From NCBI GenBank assembly GCA_030063045.1, contig JAQSEB010000001.1, positions 4,464,001 to 4,528,000 of the forward strand: 64,000 nt of DNA, given 5' to 3'. This DNA comes from Pratylenchus scribneri. Taxonomy: Eukaryota > Nematoda > Chromadorea > Rhabditida > Pratylenchidae. Below the pieces are notes generated by a model that ran no database searches, was not told where the DNA came from, and saw nothing but the letters and a program-made list of their open reading frames with translations. Position numbers and translations under genes: made by a program. Positions 25,330-37,164 of the stretch are shown here, piece by piece (the stretch's first letter is position 1; every line of letters begins with the position of its first letter).

Positions 25330-26151
25330 TCATTCTTCGTCATCATCATCCTCAAACATTATTTCCTCCACCTTCTCGTCTTCGATTCCCAAAAGCAGCC
25401 GACGTTTTCGGGCGGACAATTCTTGAATTTGATGTCCAATTTGTTGTTCCATTTCCTCCAATTCGATCAATTCGCTTTTCAGCTTGGCTTCTTCCTCTTC
25501 CGAATGGCTTCCTTCGATCAACAAATCCTTTGTTTCGTCAAAATTCAAACGAATGCAAATATCTCGGTAAATCAATCCCTCAATTTTCCGGCTAATCAAT
25601 CGAATAAGCAAATGTTTCTGAATTGGAAAATGGTATTTATATTTAATTATTAAATTCTTAATTTATTATTAGGGGGCGGATTTATATTGGTTTCATTTCA
25701 ATATTTTGGTTGAGTCTAACTCCTTAATTTGTGGACATTTTTTAATAAATTATAGCGGATTTTGTAGAACTTTTGGGAAATAAGAAAATGCAATAATAAT
25801 CAAAGTTCAGAGGAGCTATGGGTCCTCAAAATCGAGACTGGGGATTTAATAGAGGAGGGGTTTTAATTGATGTTATACGGTAACTGTAAAATCAAATCAC
25901 TGAAAAATACTATAGAAAATAAATTTTCAAAGATGGCATAACCAAAAAGTACCATAAATAATTAATATTACCAATTGCTGTTTGAACATTGGTCGCCCAG
26001 CAAATTGCAATGCGCATTTGGAAGTCAAAAAGATTTGAACAATTTGATGGCAATCTTCAATTGTTGCTGTATTTGATTTTGGCAAACGAATGTTGTGGAA
26101 TATTTCAGCCACCAATTCCATTGGCAAAGGACGGCGAGGAATTGAAGACAT
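25330..26151 (-). CDS. F-box-like protein, 155 aa
   Basis: Two exons on the minus strand: 26151-25972 and 25617-25330, joined in phase 0. The N-terminus (RRPLPMELVAEIFHNI) resembles the first helices of an F-box (LPxELLxEIF), and SKCALQF follows at about residue 43. The second exon continues with an Ile/Arg/Lys/Glu-rich helical part and a coiled-coil-like Glu/Lys segment, ending in an acidic tail. F-box proteins recruit substrates to SCF ubiquitin ligases. Here the domain is divergent, so the call is tentative. The same arrangement, short F-box-like start then a small helical tail with a SxCAxxxAG motif, appears in the gene at 34603-35555, so the two are probably paralogues. The intron carries a dispersed repeat and a single hAT-type end. 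Confidence 0.6.
25670..25870. repeat. hAT-type end plus dispersed repeat in F-box-like gene intron
   Basis: At 25671, TTAGGGGGCGGATTTATATTGG matches the terminal repeat of the MITE at 9767, but no opposite end is seen. It is followed by a copy of the 'ctccttaatttgtggacattttt' repeat family to about 25865. Confidence 0.55.
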
Positions 26152-27075
26152 TTTGAAATATTCGTAAAATGGAATTATGAATTTTACTGGATGAATTAAT
26201 GAATGAAAATGAAGAAGAAATGACCAAATTTACTGTCTTTTAAACGTAATTTAATCTTCCACAATTTTCCCATATCCATCAATCATTGATCAATCAAAAA
26301 ATGGCATCAGTCATGCCATTAGGCAAATCACAGTAAATATTCATGAATTCCCATTTTGCCCAATTAATTGTGAGGCGATTGACCTAAAAAAGGAAAATGA
26401 CCCAATTTTGTATTTTCACCGGCCTCACTCAAATTCATAATCAACCCATATTCCCCCTTCTTTTTCCTGAACCTGATTCACATTTTGCATTTCCCACCTC
26501 CCATAATCCCCCCCCTCCCCCCATCCTTTCAATTCCATTCTCATTTTTGGGCATAATCCGAAATTGCAATTCCCCTCTAATAAATAAATGCTTTTCTACT
26601 TTTAATCATTTTGGCCAAAAAGTTCGTTTGCATGAATGATTTTGGCCAATATTAAAAAAGGGCATTATTCCCTCTCACAAAAATTCCCATTGTTATGTTT
26701 TTTTTCTTTGGCCACATTCATATTTTTATCGATGTTTTGGCCATCAAAAAATTGTTTGCTTATTTGCTTATTATGATTAAATTATAATTTTCGATCATTT
26801 TTAATTCCCATAATTTTTAAATATTTTCTTCGCCCATTCCATTTCCTTTAAATATAATTTAATTCATTAATTTTTTACACTCCATCCATTGTTCTTCTCA
26901 TTGTCAATTCTTCTCTTTACAAAATTCCCTTGACCCCCATTTTTGTCCCGTTAACAATTCCCTCTTCCTTCCATTATTCCATATTACGTCAACTTCGCCC
27001 GCCAATTCTCGCTAATTTCCCCCCAATTTTCGGCGATTGTCCTTTTTTTCCTCGTCGCCTTTTGTTTCCCCTTAA
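26152..27075. other. intergenic region upstream of the lipase gene
   Basis: AT-rich with a pyrimidine-rich part (26440-26570). It probably holds the promoters of two divergent genes, the F-box-like gene to the left and the lipase to the right. No motif could be assigned. Confidence 0.4.
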
Positions 27076-29874
27076 ATGATCCGCCCGAAACTTCCATTTT
27101 TGCCCTTTCTTTTGCTCCTCTTCCTCATCTCGATCATAATTGGTCCATTGGAATGCACAATATCCCGACATTTTTCTCAATTCCTCTCGAGAACATATGG
27201 ACCTGATGCCGAGCGAATTATTGCCCGGAGAGATATGGGCCCAGAGGGCAGTTTCGGCGGGGGAACAAGGCAAATGGGAAAAACTGCAATAAACAGGTGT
27301 CAAAAAATGCATTTCCGAAAATTAAATAAATTAAAACGTTTTTAATTCACGAAAATATTTTAATCAGACAAAGAATGAAGGAATAGGTTTGCTTCCTAAT
27401 ATTGCGGTTTATTTTCTTTCAGAAAGTTAGACATCGGAAAATTATAATATAAAATATAGCAAATATTTTATTTGATGTGAGATTGTACTTTGTGCATATC
27501 AATGTAATACTAAGAAATTTTTGTAAATAAAGTTAAGGCTTAGTTTAATGAAATAATTCCTCCTATTTATCAAAAAATAAATCCGCCTGTTTTCCGGAAA
27601 GTTTTATTTTTGTTCCGGTTGTTCCGGAAAGTTGGAAATAAATCCGCCTGTTTTCCGGAAAGTTTTATTTTTGTTCCGGTTGTTCCGGAAAGTTGGAAAT
27701 AAATCCGCCTGTTTTCCTGAAAGTTTTATTTTTGTTCCGGTTGTTCCGGAAAGTTGGAAATAAATCCGCCTGTTTTCCGGAAAGTTTTATTTTTATTCCA
27801 GTTGATCCTGAAAGTTGGAAATAAATCCACCTATTTTCCGGAAAGTTTTATTTTGTTCCGGTTGTTCCGGAAAGTTGGAAATAAATCCGCCTGTTTTCCG
27901 GAAAGTTTTATTTTTGTTCCGGTTGTTCCGGAAAGTTGACTTTGCATTTAAAATTCAAATCCATTTTTCTCATTCATTGCTAAATTTCGCAGGCGAAGGC
28001 CGATCATTTTTGTGCATGGACTTAGTAATTGGGCAGGAATGCACGAATCCACGAGGAAATATTTTCTCTGTCGAGGCTACAAAGAGTCGGAATTGTTTGG
28101 CACAACTTGGTCATGTGGTCTACAAAGATGGTTAATGGACCGGATGGAATGCCGTCATATTAAACAGGTAAATTCAATTCATTCATTCAATTATTTATTC
28201 ATAATATGAATTCTTAATTAATCAAGTTCATTCCTCACTCATCAGATAAATTAAATAAAAAATGATTATCAAAATTGTGAACAAAAAAATTAAAGTATTC
28301 TGACTAAATTTTCATTTTAAATATATCCAAATTGAAATTTTTTAATATTTTTAATTCATTCCAAACTAGGGCCTAAAGTTGTTTAGGGCAAGAGCTGGGC
28401 CTAGGCTCTCACCCAGGGCTTTCGCCACAATTCTAAGCCTCTCATTGGCCCAATGAACTGGATAGGGCAAGGAGAACTCGGCTAAAAATTATTCTTTATT
28501 GATTGTGAGGAAAAATATGATAAAAATATGAAACGTGAAAGCAAATTAGGAGAGAAAAAACGGCTGGTTTAAAAGGCAGATTGAGGCAATATTTGATTGA
28601 TAAAAGTGACTGGCGATAAAGCAAAAAGTGCGGGTGACAGGTACAGTAGACAAATTTAGGAATTGTTGGCATTGACAATATATTCATAATAATTTCCTCC
28701 AAACTTTTGTAGATTCGCCTCCTAATCAAGGCCGTTTCGCGGTATGCTCATTCCCAAGTGGATGTTATTGCGCATAGTATGGGTTCTCCAATGGCCAGAA
28801 AGGTGCCATTTACCCATCATTTTCCCATTCATCTTCAATTTTAGGCCATTATGGGCGGTCAATGCGTCGATACAGGCGAATTTGTGGGCCCGCCATTAAC
28901 CCATTTGGTGCATACTTTCATGGGAGTTGCCGGAGCCAATCATGATGCCGTCCATCTTTGCCAACTTTTCTTCTGGGCCCAGCCATGCAATCGATTGAAT
29001 GGCATTTCTTGCCGTTCTACATTCCTTGAAGAAATCAATTCCAGGTGGCAAAATTAATTTGAAATAAAATTATCAAAATGAATTCATTTCTGGGCCCAAT
29101 AATATGCTTATATATTTCGCCATAAATCTAATTTAGAAGGACCAATTTAAATCAGAAATTTTTTACATCAAAATAGTTTTTTGGATCAAAAAACATTTTT
29201 TGTATCAAAAGTGGTTCTTGACTTTTAAACAATCAGAAACCGATCTAATAAACACTACAAACCTTATACCAATTTGTAGATCTCATCGAGTCACATCGAA
29301 TGGTATTTAAATTATCAGTTTTTGACAGGAAATTTGTGTTTAAAACCCAAAAAATGCGCATATGTTTTAAACGGTTTAACTCGCTCAGTTTCGGTTTAAA
29401 CTAAGAAATGTATATGTCAAAAGAAGCGTCTCGATGAGATCTACATAGGGTTTGTGCAAGGTTTAAAACCAGTTTATGATCTATTATTAGTCAAAAATTA
29501 ATTTTAATGTTAAAAAAATTTTCTTATTTAAAAAAGTATCCATTGTAAATTATTCTATTTATTTAATTATCATATCATCATATTTTTTCCATTCATAAAA
29601 TTCATTAAATTTTTATTTTTAACAGAATTGGTTACGAGGCCAGTGCCCGAATATTGGTCATTCGTTCCGAAAATGATCAAATTGTTGGGAATGTTGGATG
29701 CGATGGCCAATTTGTGAGCCAAATTCCAGGCCAACAAAGGGAAATTGTGGTCAGCCAGTATTCCATAAATATTTTTGAATAAATTAAAACAAATTAAAGT
29801 TGAGTGGATATTCCCATCAAATGGCCATTTTTGGAACGCAAGAGGAACAATTCGATTTGCTGAATGGATATTGA
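27076..29874 (+). CDS. secreted class 2 lipase (LIPS/EstA-like), 294 aa
   Basis: Six exons with consistent phases: 27076-27296, 27993-28167, 28713-28802, 28845-29044, 29626-29749 and 29800-29874. The protein has a signal peptide (PFLPFLLLLFLISIIIGPLEC) and the alpha/beta-hydrolase landmarks of nematode class 2 lipases: PIIFVHGLSNWAG (oxyanion loop), VDVIAHSMGSPMARKA with the nucleophile Ser at about residue 154, the acid in SENDQIVG and the catalytic His in GYSHQMAIFGT near the C-terminus. Six or more Cys suggest disulphides. The expected role is hydrolysis of ester bonds in lipids outside the cell, in gut or secretions. Length is normal for the family and all triad residues are present, so it should be active. 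Intron 1 holds a 61-bp satellite, intron 2 the roughly 300 bp repeat and intron 4 a hairpin repeat. Confidence 0.9.
27576..27938. repeat. 61-bp satellite array, six units, lipase intron 1
   Basis: Units start AAATAAATCCGCCTGTTTTC and contain TTCCGGAAAG twice, once after CCGCCTGTT and once after GGTTG. Spacing is 61 bp. It shares the CCGCCTGTTTTCCGGAAAGTT core with the arrays at 21.7, 37.2 and 50.2 kb. Confidence 0.93.
28370..28690. repeat. dispersed repeat of about 300-340 bp, lipase intron 2
   Basis: Same word order as the copy at 16985-17335: 'gggcctaggctctc', 'ggcccaatgaactggatag', 'attattctttattgattg', 'gaggcaatatttgattgat'. Non-coding. Confidence 0.75.
29165..29530. repeat. hairpin repeat, family 1, lipase intron 4
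   Basis: Arms 'tgacttttaaacaatcag' to 'gatctcatcgagtcacatcg' and 'gcgtctcgatgagatctac' to 'ttattagtcaaaaattaa' are inverted around 'ttaaacggtttaa'. Confidence 0.8.
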
Positions 29875-31202
29875 GCGAATTTTATGATCAAATTTATCAA
29901 TTTAGAATGATCTCATTTAACTTTGAAAGCTCCAATATTTAGAAATATATTTCAATTATTTTTATAATACATAAATTCTATTAATAAAAATGATAAAATT
30001 AAATCAAACCTTTCATTGACCATTCTCCAATCTGATACCTTTAAAATTTTTGGCTATTATCATTGAATGGGGACTTATTTGGGTGTTTTTATTCTCTGAT
30101 TCGACAATTTTATTCGCGTGAATTTTAATTAATTTCCCATCCATTCATTTTGGGCTATGTCGAATCATCCAAATATATGACGATTTTTTATACTTTTTAG
30201 TTCCAATTCATTCATATACAAAAAAAATTCTAGCCATGCTCGCATTCAATATCTTTAAAATTTTCAGCTTTTTATCTAATTGGACTTTCAATATGGGCTT
30301 ATTTGGGTGTTTTTTCATCCTACGATTCAACAATTTATTTGGTGTGAATTTTATTAATTCCCAATTCATTCATTTTTGCCTCTGTTCTTCCAATTTCAAT
30401 CATTAAAATTTATTACGAATTTTTATTCCAATTCATTCAAATTCAATTTAATGCAAATGACCAATTTTCCGATCCAATCCCAATTTTTTTTGCGTCATCA
30501 TTCCCGCCGAATTCTTTTTTGCCCCAGGCGAATCCGTTTCCACCAACTTCCTTCCCTTCTTAAAAGCACAAATCTTCTTTTTGGGCTTTTGGTGGTTGGT
30601 CATCCCATTCAGCCAGCCATCTTCCCTATTTCCAGCCACCCATCGATCGCCTGGTGGATCGGCGCAATTCGCGCATCCATTTGCCCACAAATCTTTGTTG
30701 CTTTTTTACTCTAATTTTCCTCGTCATTTTTCTCACAAAAAATTAACATTAGATTTCCGATTTCAATCAAAAAATTAAAATAAATTTCTAAAATACCGTA
30801 AATATTTTTCAATCCCTCAAAAATGGGTAAATTCGAAGTTTAACTCCTTAATTTATGGATATTTTTGAAGAAATTATTACCGGATTTTGTATAGTATTTT
30901 TTTTTTAAATTTCCCTCTTCTAAGAGCCATGGATTCTCAAAGTTCAGGGTGGGGTGGGGAATTATTAGAGAGTAGGGGAATTAAAAGAACATTTACTGCA
31001 TAAAAAATCAATATTTTAGCCTAATCTAAATCGATGGGCATTTTCCCTCGTGCCCAACAAAATGGTCGCCAAAAATGTCGTCCATGTCGAAAGGCGAATT
31101 ATTGCCAAATTCATGGCCACATTCGACTGGTCCATCGGGACACACTGGATCCATGCATGTGGTCGGCAAAAATTCATAACAAATTTAATTGAACATTTTC
31201 AA
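29875..31202. other. intergenic region, lipase to PAQR gene
   Basis: No supported gene. It contains two similar segments (30060-30130 and 30280-30360) sharing 'gacttatttgggtgttttt' and 'gattcgacaatttattcg'-like words, a dispersed repeat (30790-30990), and possibly the unresolved first exon(s) of the PAQR gene near 31030-31160. Confidence 0.45.
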
Positions 31203-33921
31203 GGCTTAATCAACACATTCAATCGCATTATAGGCCAATGGAAATGCCCTGGACTCTTTGCTTAAGCAGGCAAAAAATTGCCTAATTTAATTATTCATTC
31301 ATTTTTGTGAAGCATTTTCCAATGGAACAATGAAACATTGAATGTTTGGAGTCATTTGATTGGATTCTTTTTGCTCACCTATTTGCAATTTTGGTCAATT
31401 TTTGTGGCACTTCCCTCCATGAATGCTCCTTTGGCCGATTATTTGGTCATGTGCTCTGCAATGTTTTGTTGTCAAGTAATTAATTGAATTTATGGCTAAA
31501 TTATTTGGCCTATTTTTTATTTAATTGAGCTTAAAAAATTTGGGTAAAATAAATTTTAAAAAATGGTCATAATTCCAAGTAATTTATTGAGTTTATTGCT
31601 TAATTATTTGAAATAATTCTGATTTATTTAAGCTTAAAATTTGGAACAATTTGGAACAATTAATTAAATCGTAATTTTAATTTAGAATTGACATTAGCCT
31701 TTCCCAATTTAATTAATTAAAAATTGTCAAATTTATATTTTTATTAATGCTTTCTCCAATCATAATATTCTCAATACCCCACCCTCGATTTTGAGGACTA
31801 TTAGTCCTAATTATTAATCGTAATCTAAGGTTAAAATTGTTTGGGTCAAGATCTGGGCCAATGCTCTCACCGTAGGACTCTACCGGAGGCCAAAGTCCAT
31901 AGTGGCTCTATGACGGGATAGGTGGATATGGATTAAAGAGAGAGGCGAATGAACTTTAAATTATTCTTTATTAATTGGGCAGGAAAATGTGATAAAATGT
32001 GAAGGAAAAAAGGCATTGTTGTGAGAGGAAAAAGGGTTTGGGTTTAAAAAGGCTGATTGAGGTTGAGGCAATATTTGATTGATAGGGTGACAGGGCGACA
32101 AGGCAAAAAGTGGCAGTACAGTAGAACAAATATGAAAGGCCCTTAAACATTGTCAAATTGGCATTCGTACTTACCAAAATTTAATTAATTAAAAATTGTC
32201 AAATTTAATATTTTTATTACTGCTTTCCTCAATCATAATATTCTTAATTTTTAATTTCAATTCCATTTCAATTCCAGGTTTGCATGCTTCTTTCCTCCGC
32301 TTATCACATTTTTGGCTGCCATTCGCCAACCCGTCGGAAAGGATGGTTGACCCCTTAATCTCCCCTTCCCTTACATTCCTCATTTTTAGGCTTCGTGCCG
32401 ATTTATTCGGTGTTTCCGCCGGCCTTATTGGCCTCTATTTGTCCGGCCTTTACACTTCTTTCTATCAATTTCCGGTCCAATTTTCCCTCTATAAATTTCC
32501 CCTATTCATTCAAAAATTCCCTCTGAAGAATGTTCAACGATTTTATGGCACTTTGATTGGGGCAATGGCCATTTCCATTTCAATTTATGTTCCATTTCGA
32601 CGATTCACAATCAAAGGAGGGCCAGAAGTGCATCGAATTGGCCCTCTCCAATTGCTTTATGTGGCAATGGCATTGGTCGCATTGGCCCCAACATGCCATT
32701 GGATTCAGGTGTGCCGATTATTTTTAAAATCTTTATAAAATGAGTCAAAAATGCAAAAATTTAATATCCAAAAAATTTGATTTTGAAAGTTTTATTTTAA
32801 GGGTTTAAATTTTCGGACCATTTTCCTCCAATTATTGTATTTCATGCCCAGGGGTTTATTATAACTTTTAAAGCACTAAAATGGAGAAAATTTTGGGTCG
32901 AATTTTTTTGAACAAACTATAATGTTTTTTTTGTATAGCCCCAATGTCGCTAAAAATTCATTAAAAATTTTTTTAAAAAATTCATCTTACCAGGAGATAC
33001 TGTACCTCGATATTGAGGGTGCTTCTAATAGAGGAAATATGGGTATTCTTAAATTCAAAATTATTTTTTAGAATGTCTAATGAGAATTTTATTGAATGTT
33101 CCAGCACATTATTTATTCATATTATTTAATTTACAGAATTAATTATTATTATTTCTAAGGCTAATTAACAATTAACATTTTCCCTTTTAAATTTCCAGCT
33201 CCATGGTGGCTTCTCAAATCCGCATGTTCAGGTCAATTTATTTTGTGCCTTAAATTTATGCAAAAATTCAATTCATTCAGAAATGGCTGCCCAATTTATT
33301 TTCATTGTTTTTGTTACTTGGCGCAGCTTTTGCATTTTATGCCTCAATGTTCCCTGAACGAATTTGCCCGGGTAATTAAAATTATCAGTTAGCCCCTTTG
33401 CAGATTTTTGGGTCAAAATAGGAAAGGTTACGGTAACGCCCATTGGCGATCCGGTAGAGGGTTAGGGTCATCTTGGGGATGTGTTATCTTATCATCTCAC
33501 ATATCTGTACTCTAACTCTATAATCTTAATAAATAACCTCTAAGGAGGGACTCTTCATTTCAAAACAATCTTAAACCGGATATCAGATAATAAGTGCTAA
33601 AAATGCTTATAATTCGGCTTAATTTCACTCAAAAATAGGTCATGGGCCACTATTAGGAGTGTGCCTCATCAGAGTGGGTTAATAATAGAAAAAAATAAGA
33701 TATATTAAAATTTAGGCAAATTCGATTTGATTGGCTGCTCCCACCAATGGTGGCATTTGTTGATTTTGGCCGCAATGGCCTATTGGCATTGGTCCGGCAT
33801 TCAATTGCTTTCACATTACCACAAAAATGGACTACAAATTGGGGCAAACAATGAAAATGTGTTGGCAGAGGATGGAAAGGGAATTGGCTCAAATTGGTCG
33901 AAAACTTGGCAAAATAATTGA
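31203..33921 (+). CDS. paqr-3-like: PAQR3-like seven-transmembrane protein (N-terminus unresolved)
   Basis: Exons: about 31203-31266, 31313-31475, 32278-32345, 32390-32708, 33199-33231, 33281-33371 and 33716-33921. PAQR landmarks are in order: SHYRP, then NNETLNVWSHLIGF at the first helix, VCMLLSSAYHIFGCHS, TLHGG-like WIQLHGGFSNPHVQ, FPERICPGKFDLIG and SHQWWHLLILAAM with the conserved His pair. Wording around each motif is closest to animal PAQR3, a Golgi seven-helix protein that in mammals holds RAF kinases at the Golgi and blunts ERK signalling. PAQR family ceramidase-like metal His/Asp residues appear to be largely kept (SAYH, SHQ..H). The 44-bp intron 32346-32389 is among the shortest here. 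The junction 31266/31313 has no GT or GC donor that keeps the frame, and the N-terminal exon was not found with confidence. Confidence 0.85.
31830..32165. repeat. dispersed repeat of about 300-340 bp, PAQR intron
   Basis: Contains 'atctgggccaatgctctcacc', 'aaattattctttattaattggg', 'gaggcaatatttgattgatag' and 'cagtacagtagaacaaatatg'. Same family and orientation as 16985 and 28370. Confidence 0.75.
33400..33610. repeat. dispersed repeat, 'GGTTACGGTAAC / CTAACTCTA' family, PAQR intron
   Basis: Begins 'ttttgggtcaaaataggaaaggttacggtaacgcccat' and ends '...ctcttcatttcaaaacaatcttaaaccggatatc'. The complement is at 36355-36575 and a parallel copy is at 60520-60725. Confidence 0.6.
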
Positions 33922-34602
33922 TGATCGATGAATTCCACATTTTTTTTAAATATTTTTGTATAAATTGCAAATAAAAAATAGGCTCATTTACATTTGTTTT
34001 TCCGGGTTGGGGACACTTGGGTTTCGGGTATCGCTGATCAAGTTGGGTACTTGGACAATTTTTATTAGCCATTATAGAAAGCCCAAATTGTCCTATACAA
34101 ATTGAAATTTGATAGATTTTATGATTTTGCTTTTTAACAATTAATTGCTTTTAAATGAATGTAATAGAATTGAATTTTTGGAGGGAAAGACTTTGTACAA
34201 GATGTTTCAAATTTGCAAAAAATTAGTTAAAATACTTTGTAATGTATATTATAATTCCAAATGGTATACCGTTTTCAGAGATTGGTTTCTTCATTAATGA
34301 GCTTATGGCCAAAAAATAGTCCAGAGTTACCCGAATGGTCGTATCCCAAGAGTCCTTTCGTTTTTTAATTACTTAATTTATTATTCAGCTTTATTACTTA
34401 AACATAAGGCCAAAAAGGGAAATAATAGAAAGGAGTGAGGCTGAATGGCATTATCATTGGAATTATTTGGCCATAATACGAATTGTAGTAAACAAAATAA
34501 TTTTGACATCGCCTTAGGGCAAAATTATACATTTTTATGACTATTTCAATTCAAATTTATTAATAGATTTTATTATTTTTAATTAAATAAATTTATTGCC
34601 AA

Positions 34603-35555
34603 ATGCCACCAACCACAACTTCCACTTGCCAAAATCGCCTAAAATTGCCGGCCAAATTGGTGGCTGACATTTTTCGCGCAGTTCCCACTATTCAACCAGC
34701 AAAATGTCCAAATGGAAGGGAGGAAAGGTTACGTTCCGCTTCGTCCTGGTCGAATTGGCCACCTCGATCCGCGGCATTGTTGCTCACATCGAGATGTGCC
34801 TTTGAAATTGCTGGGCCCATGTTTAGGGCCAGACAGGTTTTTCCCAATGCAAAATGGATTGAATTTTGGTGGGTACTATCTATCTGCAGATTTTTTCCAT
34901 CCCTGAAATCACTTTACATTAGGTACCTAAAATCATGTTTTCATCGTTTACAATCAAAAATGGAAAATAAAATAGAATCTGACCACAAAATTTTTTTGCA
35001 AATTTGCAGGTAGATAACCGTTAAATACCGAATTTTATTTAAATTGGGTCGGACACCACTCGCATAATTCTAGTAACTCTATAGGGAGAAAGGGAATTTT
35101 TAATAATTGGAGTCTTACTATAAATATGAGTTCGAAAACCCATTATTTTAGGGATAATTTAGTGCACATCTGAACATGAATTCGACCTTTGATTTTTGAT
35201 AATTTAATATTTTAGTAAGATATAAATGCTAAGAGGGTTCAAATGGATGGAAATTTATGAGAAATGTTCAATATATCATTTACTTGTAAAATAGTGGTTT
35301 TCGAACTCAAATTTTAACAGTATGACACCAATTGTCAAAAATTACATTTCTCCCTGAATGAGTTTAGATTATGAGACTTTAGATTAAACGATTTGCGTTG
35401 TGACGAAAAAATTCATTAAAATATTCAATTAAAAATACAAAATGAATCATTTTTAGGAATTTATGCGAGTACAATTGGCCAATGAAGAATGGCACAATTT
35501 GACAATGTTGGCATTGGTAAAGAGACGATGGAAAAAGGAACAAAATTATGAATAA
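34603..35555 (+). CDS. F-box-like protein, 110 aa
   Basis: Two exons, 34603-34836 and 35457-35555, joined in phase 0. The product starts MPPTTTSTC and has the F-box-like stretch LKLPAKLVADIFRAVP. LLLTSRCAFEIAGPMF at about residues 59-74 matches FLTSKCALQFAGRPMF in the gene at 25330-26151. The second exon (RVQLANEEWHNLTMLALVKR) is basic and short. The likely role is a substrate-recruiting subunit or a remnant of one; the usual C-terminal interaction domain is missing. The central residues (CPNGREERLRSASSWSNW) look unusually hydrophilic for the fold. Confidence in the gene is moderate, and in function low. Confidence 0.55.
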
Positions 35556-36054
35556 ATATTCCACTCAATGATCTCATTCATTTATTATTTTGGTTCGCAA
35601 ACATAAATTCCATTGAATTTTATATTTATATAATCATTAAATAAAAACAATTCTAATTTGTTTGATAGAATTTTCTTTTTACATTATTTTCCAATGATAT
35701 CGAAGGAAATTTTGCAAATTATCCTATCCAAATTCTATTGAATTCTAAATTAAATTACATATAATTTAGTATCCTTAAATTTAAGCCTCTTTAATTCTAA
35801 TTTTGAACGAGTTTTTCAACGAAATTTAATATTTTTATCTAATTACTTTTTGTGATGAATATTTGTAAAATGGCCATTTATCCTATGCCAATCAAAAGCT
35901 TAGATAGCCCAAAAAAATTATTGGAAATTAGCAAAATTTATTGCATGAAAATAGACAAATTAAAGTATACAAAATTTGATATCAAAAACTGGCAAATATA
36001 TAGATCCAATTTTTTATTTCAATCATCCATCAAATCCTCTGATTATATGCCCAT

Positions 36055-36955
36055 TCATTCGGCCAAACTGTCAAAATAGGCGAAAAGAATTCGTCCAGTG
36101 GTTGGTTTCAAATGGTATGAAATGATTTGACGTGGTTCCTTCGTCACTGGATGTTCCCGTTGCCCAACAATTTTTATTCTAAATAATTTTCGAAATTTTA
36201 AGCCAAAAACAAAATAATACTAACGAATAATCCCTGAAGAAGATCCGAATATGGGCCAATTGTTCATTCTGCTCAATCAATTGGATGACCCTGTGAAAAT
36301 TCATTTTTAATTATTCTTTTTGAGTATTTTTAATGTCAATTCATTTGTGTAAAAAATTGGTACTTTTCGGTTATCCGGGTGCAGATTGTTTTGAAATGAA
36401 GGGTCTCCTTTATAGATGATTAGGATTAGAGTTACGGATATGTGAGATGAAAACCTATTCCGGACTGACCCTAACCCTATACCGGATGACCAAGGGGGTT
36501 ACGGTTACCTTTCCTCAATAGACCCCAAAAAAATAATTTGCACCAGGATAACCGAAAAAATACCTTAATATTTCGGTTAGAATTTGTAGTTTTTAGTTCA
36601 AAATTAGCTTTAAAAGAAGTTAATTTTCGTCAATGACCAATTTGGAACTATTTAAACCGAAATTTGCCAAAAACTAACTTCATCATTTTTCTGCGATCAG
36701 TACGGCATTTTGTTTTAATCAATCCAATCAACTTTTTCTTCTCCTCCGCCGTCAATGGCTTTGTCTGATAATAATTAAATTAAATGAATCCTTAAAAATT
36801 GTTATTTTATTTTCCACCTTTTCCCATTTCCGTTTCACTTCTTCCTTATTCAATGCGCAAATTACTTTTGAGATTTTGAGCATTTGAATTGCCTTTTGGA
36901 TTGGCAAAAATTTGAACATTTCACAATGCAATTCGAGTGGCATTGAACGAGGCAT
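36055..36955 (-). CDS. F-box-like protein, 137 aa
   Basis: Four exons on the minus strand with consistent phases: 36955-36818, 36764-36679, 36290-36225 and 36178-36055. The N-terminus MPRSMPLELHCEMFKFLP fits F-box helix 1 (MPLELxxEMFKFL). A basic segment LTAEEKKKLIGLIKTKCR, the helix IQLIEQNEQLAHIRIFF and a C-terminal TKEPRQIISYHLK follow, ending at SLAE. The small size and the start resemble the other two short F-box-like genes nearby, but the remainder is different. Intron 2 carries a dispersed repeat. Function is unknown beyond a possible SCF link. Confidence 0.6.
36355..36575. repeat. dispersed MITE-like repeat with terminal CGGTTATCC
   Basis: Left end 'ggtacttttcggttatccgg' and right end 'aggataaccgaaaaaatacc' are inverted. 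The interior holds 'ctaaccctataccggatg' and 'ggttacggttacctttcc'. It lies in intron 2 of the F-box-like gene at 36055-36955. Related copies are at 33400, 60520 and 63360. Confidence 0.7.
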
Positions 36956-37164
36956 TTTTTTGATTAGAAAATTGTTTTAAATTTGGAATTAATTAGCTAA
37001 AATTTTCCAGTTTATAAAAAAATTGGACAAATTTGATTTGGTTAGCTATAGTTATGAAAAATTTGAAAGTGTTTTATCGCGCCAAAATATCGTTTTATAA
37101 AAAATTCGGCATTTGAGAAAGTTCCTTGGGGCAAATCATTTGAGAGAGGGGCACAATGATAGTA

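Noticed and set aside
27754..28135. Frames with repeated NPPVFRKVLF
   Set aside because: They are translations of the 61-bp satellite in lipase intron 1; the real exon starts at 27993 in another frame.
30376..30714. 112-codon plus-strand frame near the PAQR gene
   Set aside because: No motif, no splice context linking it to the PAQR exons, and an equally long frame exists on the other strand.
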